A stretch of 43,333 nucleotides of DNA from Desulfofustis sp. (GTDB lineage Bacteria > Desulfobacterota > Desulfobulbia > Desulfobulbales > Desulfocapsaceae): NCBI GenBank assembly GCA_022340565.1, contig JAJDNR010000219.1, positions 1 to 43,333 of the forward strand, written 5' to 3'. Of this stretch, positions 40,134 through 43,333 are shown piece after piece. The notes beneath the pieces were generated by a model, which did no database searches, was not told the origin of the DNA, and saw only the letters and a program-made list of their open reading frames with translations. How positions within the stretch are numbered: the stretch's first letter is position 1; every line of letters starts with the position of its first letter. The translations under genes were made by a program, and so were the position numbers.

Positions 40134-41093
40134 CTACTCCTGTTGCTGGAGTTTTTCTGACAACACGGCGAGCATCTCCCCGGTCATCGCATCCAGATCA
40201 TAGTCTGGTTTCCATCCCCACTGTTCGCAGGCGGCGGAATCGTCCAGGTGGTTGGGCCACGAATCGGCGATTCTCTGCCTGACGTCATCAACTTGGTATG
40301 CCATCGTGAACTCGGGAATATGAGCCCGAATTGATCGGGCGAGGATCTCCGGGTCGAAATTCAGCGCCGTGACGTTGAAGGCGTTACGGTGAACCAGGAG
40401 ACCCGGATCGGCCTCCATGAGGCTGATAGCCGCCTTGATCGCATCGGGCATGTACATCATATCGAGAAAGGTGCCGGCGGCGAGATAACAGGTGTAGCGT
40501 CCGCGTCGTATCGCCTCATAATAGATCTCTACTGCATAATCGGTGGTGCCGCCACCCGGAAGGGTGCCGTGTGAAATGATGCCGGGGTAGCGAACGCCGC
40601 GGGTGTCGACCCCGAAGCGGGTGAAGTAATAGTCGCAGAGCAGTTCGCCGGCGACCTTGGTTATTCCGTACATGGTGGAGGGCCGCTGAATGGTGTCCTG
40701 GGGGGTGTCGTTGGGGGGCGTTGATGCGCCGAAGGCCCCGATGGAACTGGGAACAAACACGGCGCAGCGGTGCTCGCGCGCAACGTCAAGCACGTTGCGC
40801 AGGCCGTTTATGTTGACATTCCAGGCATGAGCTGGATCGGCCTCGGCAACGGCCGAGAGGATGGCCGCCAGGTGATAGATGGTATCGACGCCGTATCGTC
40901 TCACCACGCCCGCAACGGCGCTGCTGTCGAGGCAGTCGACAGCTTCGAACGGGCCTGAATTGCGCAGCGCTTCAGACGGCTTCGTCTTCCTGCCGCCGGC
41001 AATCACCTGATCACCGCCATACCGAGTGCGCAGCGCCATGGTCAGCTCGGACCCGATCTGTCCCGTTGCTCCGGTTACCAGAACCCGTTTCAT
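40134..41093 (-). CDS. tdh: L-threonine 3-dehydrogenase, short-chain (SDR) type
   Basis: NAD-dependent oxidoreductase of 319 residues of the extended SDR family. GATGQIGSEL is the cofactor motif at about residues 8-17. VPSSIGAFG and YGITK supply the catalytic Ser and Tyr/Lys. Further TDH-type blocks are RYPGIISHGTLPGGGTTDYAVE and FLDMMYMPDAI. It oxidises threonine to 2-amino-3-ketobutyrate, which kbl, next in the operon, cleaves. This is the SDR-type form rather than the zinc-dependent MDR form of E. coli. The promoter should be in the 370-bp gap upstream. Confidence 0.93.
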   Translation of the reverse strand: MKRVLVTGATGQIGSELTMALRTRYGGDQVIAGGRKTKPSEALRNSGPFEAVDCLDSSAVAGVVRRYGVDTIYHLAAILSAVAEADPAHAWNVNINGLRNVLDVAREHRCAVFVPSSIGAFGASTPPNDTPQDTIQRPSTMYGITKVAGELLCDYYFTRFGVDTRGVRYPGIISHGTLPGGGTTDYAVEIYYEAIRRGRYTCYLAAGTFLDMMYMPDAIKAAISLMEADPGLLVHRNAFNVTALNFDPEILARSIRAHIPEFTMAYQVDDVRQRIADSWPNHLDDSAACEQWGWKPDYDLDAMTGEMLAVLSEKLQQQE

Positions 41094-41272
41094 AGTATCC
41101 TCTTGTTATGGTTGGATGGTAACCATGTATCTCCGTTGGATTTCACCCTGTCCCCGTATACGGTAATGATGAAATCCGGGAATAAGAAGGGCAGGTCGGG
41201 GGTCTGATGGAAAATTGATAATCCGCCGACAGTGAATAGAGTATCGGTAACGACGACCCGACAGGTACAGGG

Positions 41273-41290
41273 GGCTCGTGCTGACGAGCC
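41273..41290. promoter_or_regulatory. Hairpin in the tdh-GTPase intergenic region
   Basis: GGCTCGT (41273-41279) and ACGAGCC (41284-41290) form a perfect 7-bp stem with a 4-nt loop. The divergent gap 41094-41463 has no gene I support; an in-frame upstream extension of the GTPase (from 41278) is low-complexity coding-like sequence without family similarity. Confidence 0.4.
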
Positions 41291-41463
41291 TTCTCTACCA
41301 GGGAGTTCTCCTCTCATCATACCCTTTCCCGTTCAGCGGGGTTCACGAGCCATGGCGCCCTACGCCGGGAAGCGTCCAACCGGGCTTGGGACCCGGACAG
41401 GGACGTGACGGAACTGGTCGGTCAGCGCAGGGGGCGTCAGGTGATTTAAAGGGGAAATCAAAG

Positions 41464-42777
41464 GTGGAAAACGTCATCATCATGGGCGCCGCGGGTCGCG
41501 ACTTCCATAATTTCAACGTCTATTTCAGGAACAACCCCCGCTACCGGGTGATCTGCTTTACCGCCACCCAGATCCCCGACATCGACGGCCGCCAATACCC
41601 GCCGGAGCTGGCCGGTCCCCTCTATCCGAACGGAATTTCGATTAACAGCGATGAACACCTGATGGACCTGGTCCGTGATCACCAGGTCGACCTGGTGGCA
41701 TTTTCCTACAGCGACGTGTCGCATATCGAGGTCATGCACAAGGCGTCGCAGGTCACTGCGGCGGGAGCCGATTTCATCATCATTGGGGCGCCCTATACGA
41801 TGCTGCAGTCCTCCAAGAAGGTGGTCTCCGTCTGCGCGGTGCGGACAGGCTGCGGCAAATCGCAGGTCAGCCGTCATCTCGCCCAAGTTCTGCAGGCAAC
41901 GGGGATACCGGTCGTCACGGTTCGCCATCCGATGCCCTACGGTGACCTGACCCTGCAGATCGTTCAGCGGTTCGCATCCTATGACGACTTCGCGCGCCAT
42001 GCCTGCACCATCGAAGAGCGCGAGGAGTACGAGCCGGTCGTCGACATGGGCGGAGTCGTCTACGCGGGCGTCGATTATGAGCGGGTTCTCAGGCAGGCCG
42101 AAACCGAGGCCGAGGTGATCATCTGGGACGGCGGCAATAACGACACCCCGTTTTTCAGGCCCGATGTCCACGTGGTGGTTCTCGACCCCCATCGGATCGG
42201 CCATGAAACCACTTACCATCCCGGTGAAACCAATCTGCTGATGGCCGACATTGCAGTAATCAACAAGGTGGACAGTGCCAACCCGGCGGATGTGGAGGCC
42301 CTGAGGGCAACCATCACCCGGAATAACCCCGCCGCCCGCATCGTGCTCGCCGATTCGGAAATACGCGTCGAGCACGGGGAGGTCATGGCAGGCAGCCGGG
42401 TGCTGGTGGTGGAGGATGGCCCTACCGTCACTCACGGAGGCATGAAATTCGGTGCCGGTACGATCGCAGCTCGGCGCCACGGAGCTGCGGAGATGGTGGA
42501 TCCCCGCCGGTTTCTGGTGGGATCGCTGATAGAAACCTTTAAAACCTATCCTGAGATCGGCAGGGTGCTGCCGGCCATGGGCTACGGGCCGCACCAGATC
42601 AAGGATCTTGAGGCGACGATCAACTCCTGTCCGTGCGACCTGGTGGTGTCGGCGACGCCGGTGGATCTGTCGCGGCTGGTGACCATCGACAAACCGTTAT
42701 TGAGGGTCCGCTACAGCTATCGCGATCATGGTGAACCGACCCTGGGTGAAAAGGTGAGGGAACTGCTTGGGGTGTGA
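41464..42777 (+). CDS. COG2403-type P-loop GTPase (cyclic 2,3-diphosphoglycerate synthase-like)
   Basis: A 437-residue protein with an N-terminal Rossmann-like segment (NVIIMGAAGRDFHNFNVYF) and a P-loop domain whose motif VRTGCGKSQVSR lies near residue 125. Other family blocks are VIIWDGGNNDTPFF, the base-binding-like INKVD, and GAGTIAARRHGA near 315. This is the COG2403 family, which includes archaeal cyclic 2,3-diphosphoglycerate synthetase. In bacteria it is a predicted GTPase often found near carbamate kinase and carbamoyltransferase genes. Start is GTG at 41464 after AAAGGGGA. The bacterial reaction is unproven, so only the family is claimed. Confidence 0.85.
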   Translation: MENVIIMGAAGRDFHNFNVYFRNNPRYRVICFTATQIPDIDGRQYPPELAGPLYPNGISINSDEHLMDLVRDHQVDLVAFSYSDVSHIEVMHKASQVTAAGADFIIIGAPYTMLQSSKKVVSVCAVRTGCGKSQVSRHLAQVLQATGIPVVTVRHPMPYGDLTLQIVQRFASYDDFARHACTIEEREEYEPVVDMGGVVYAGVDYERVLRQAETEAEVIIWDGGNNDTPFFRPDVHVVVLDPHRIGHETTYHPGETNLLMADIAVINKVDSANPADVEALRATITRNNPAARIVLADSEIRVEHGEVMAGSRVLVVEDGPTVTHGGMKFGAGTIAARRHGAAEMVDPRRFLVGSLIETFKTYPEIGRVLPAMGYGPHQIKDLEATINSCPCDLVVSATPVDLSRLVTIDKPLLRVRYSYRDHGEPTLGEKVRELLGV

Positions 42778-42819
42778 TCGGATGAGGAACCGATCGATCT
42801 CAACCACGGCCCCCCGATC

Positions 42820-43333
42820 CTAAAGGATACGACCATCCTTGCTCTGTACCCCGAGCCGGTTGTGGAGCGAGACAATTCCCGGGATTTTCAAGATGGCCTG
42901 CTCGCAGCCATGACTGACCGAATCGGACCCGACCAGTCCCGACAGGGTGACGACCCCTCGTTCCACGTCGAGGCTCATCAGTTCACCACCTGCTGTTATC
43001 TCCACGACTGCTGCCTTGGCTCTATGCAGCAGGGCACGATCGCTTAGCATTTCAGATACCTGGGTGCTCGTGCTCTCCTTGTTCCCGTCCTTCCCTACCG
43101 CGTGGGTGATCAGCTCAACACAGTGTTCCAGCGTCATGCCGCGGGTATTTATCACCAGATCGTAGAGTTCGCTGCTGTTCGGATCGGCGTCAAAGTAGGT
43201 ACCCAAATATCCGGACGAGTCCCGGTCTCCCTGCCGTATGAGCCGCTGGGCATCGTATTCCTTATATCCCCGTTGCTCGATCAGGCGGGCCACCCGCAGT
43301 GTGAAGGGGGCAATGATTCTGATGTGCAGGGCG
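42820..43333 (-). CDS. Cytidylate kinase-like protein with C-terminal BON domain, N-terminus outside window
   Basis: The frame continues open through the right edge, so the start lies beyond 43333. The visible N-terminal part (LHIRIIAPFTLRVARLIEQ, RQGDRDSSGYLGTYFDADPNSSELYDLVINT) matches the C-terminal half of cytidylate-kinase-like proteins. After about residue 100 a BON domain follows (RALLHRAKAAVVEITAGG, VTLSGLVGSDSV, ILKIPGIVSLHNRL). BON domains bind phospholipids or membranes, so the fusion may place the kinase-like part at the envelope. It converges with the GTPase gene, 42 bp apart. Confidence 0.8.
   Translation of the reverse strand, partial: ALHIRIIAPFTLRVARLIEQRGYKEYDAQRLIRQGDRDSSGYLGTYFDADPNSSELYDLVINTRGMTLEHCVELITHAVGKDGNKESTSTQVSEMLSDRALLHRAKAAVVEITAGGELMSLDVERGVVTLSGLVGSDSVSHGCEQAILKIPGIVSLHNRLGVQSKDGRIL

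Noticed and set aside
1-43333. tRNA, rRNA, CRISPR arrays, IS transposase genes and phage genes
   Set aside because: None recognised by eye; the intergenic regions show no cloverleaf-like or array-like sequence.

Overview
The window looks like chromosomal DNA of a GC-rich, anaerobic, probably sulfate-reducing or related deltaproteobacterium (Desulfobacterota). This is inferred from gene content: a Ni-Fe CooS-type carbon monoxide dehydrogenase, two DUF3786 proteins, a C_GCAxxG_C_C-type redox protein, a rubrerythrin with its ferredoxin, a Tat-exported superoxide reductase, a two-part acetate-type symporter, and a small UGA-interrupted gene that reads as a selenoprotein. No rRNA, tRNA, CRISPR array, phage gene or transposase gene was recognised.

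Layout. 1-3.9 kb: the end of a MetE-like methyltransferase, convergent with a 988-residue polyketide-synthase-like protein ordered AT-KS-ACP-ACP. 4.1-6.3 kb (minus): Yip1-family membrane protein, YigZ/IMPACT protein and the AzlC/AzlD branched-chain amino acid exporter. 6.4-8.4 kb (minus): sodium:solute symporter with its small subunit, a clear terminator, and a promoter with an operator-like palindrome. 9-12 kb (plus): cobalamin adenosyltransferase, CaiB-type CoA-transferase, GAF/HD-GYP phosphodiesterase. 12.2-15.2 kb: a large membrane sensor joining Cache, PAS, CBS and DUF294 nucleotidyltransferase modules. 15.2-18.2 kb: nitroreductase, pRiA4b ORF-3-like protein, OsmC protein, short SbmA/BacA-like protein. 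18.2-22.4 kb (minus): basic amino acid ABC importer (HisP-HisJ-HisQ-HisM order) with an AotO-like M14 hydrolase at its end. 22.7-24.9 kb: citrate synthase and an Fe-S/DUF3786 protein. 24.9-29.1 kb: oxygen-defence and redox genes (rubrerythrin, ferredoxin, superoxide reductase), an aberrant YchF-like ATPase, and a translationally coupled pair of unknown genes. 29.1-32.6 kb: a long hairpin element, a promoter with a Fur-box-like palindrome, cooS and a second DUF3786 gene. 32.7-34.5 kb: EamA transporter and a beta-hydroxyacid dehydrogenase. 34.6-38.9 kb: a metal/redox cluster with ferritin-like protein, CopZ/Bfd-like selenoprotein, zinc-ribbon protein, Cys-rich secreted protein, DUF2318 protein and an FtsX/LolD-type ABC transporter. 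38.9-41.1 kb (minus): threonine dehydrogenase and 2-amino-3-ketobutyrate CoA ligase. 41.5-43.3 kb: a COG2403-type GTPase and the C-terminal part of a cytidylate-kinase-like/BON protein.

The most notable item is the 79-codon gene at 35368-35607. Its in-frame TGA (codon 52) takes the place of a cluster-ligand cysteine, the protein frame continues convincingly to a normal stop, and a hairpin with a bacterial SECIS-like geometry starts 11 nt after the TGA. Other points of interest are the Cache-PAS-PAS-CBS-DUF294 sensor, the AT-first PKS with tandem ACPs, the CooS promoter with a Fur-like palindrome, a roughly 100-nt hairpin element after the superoxide reductase, and a family of GGGGACAG...CTGTCCCC hairpins dispersed between genes.
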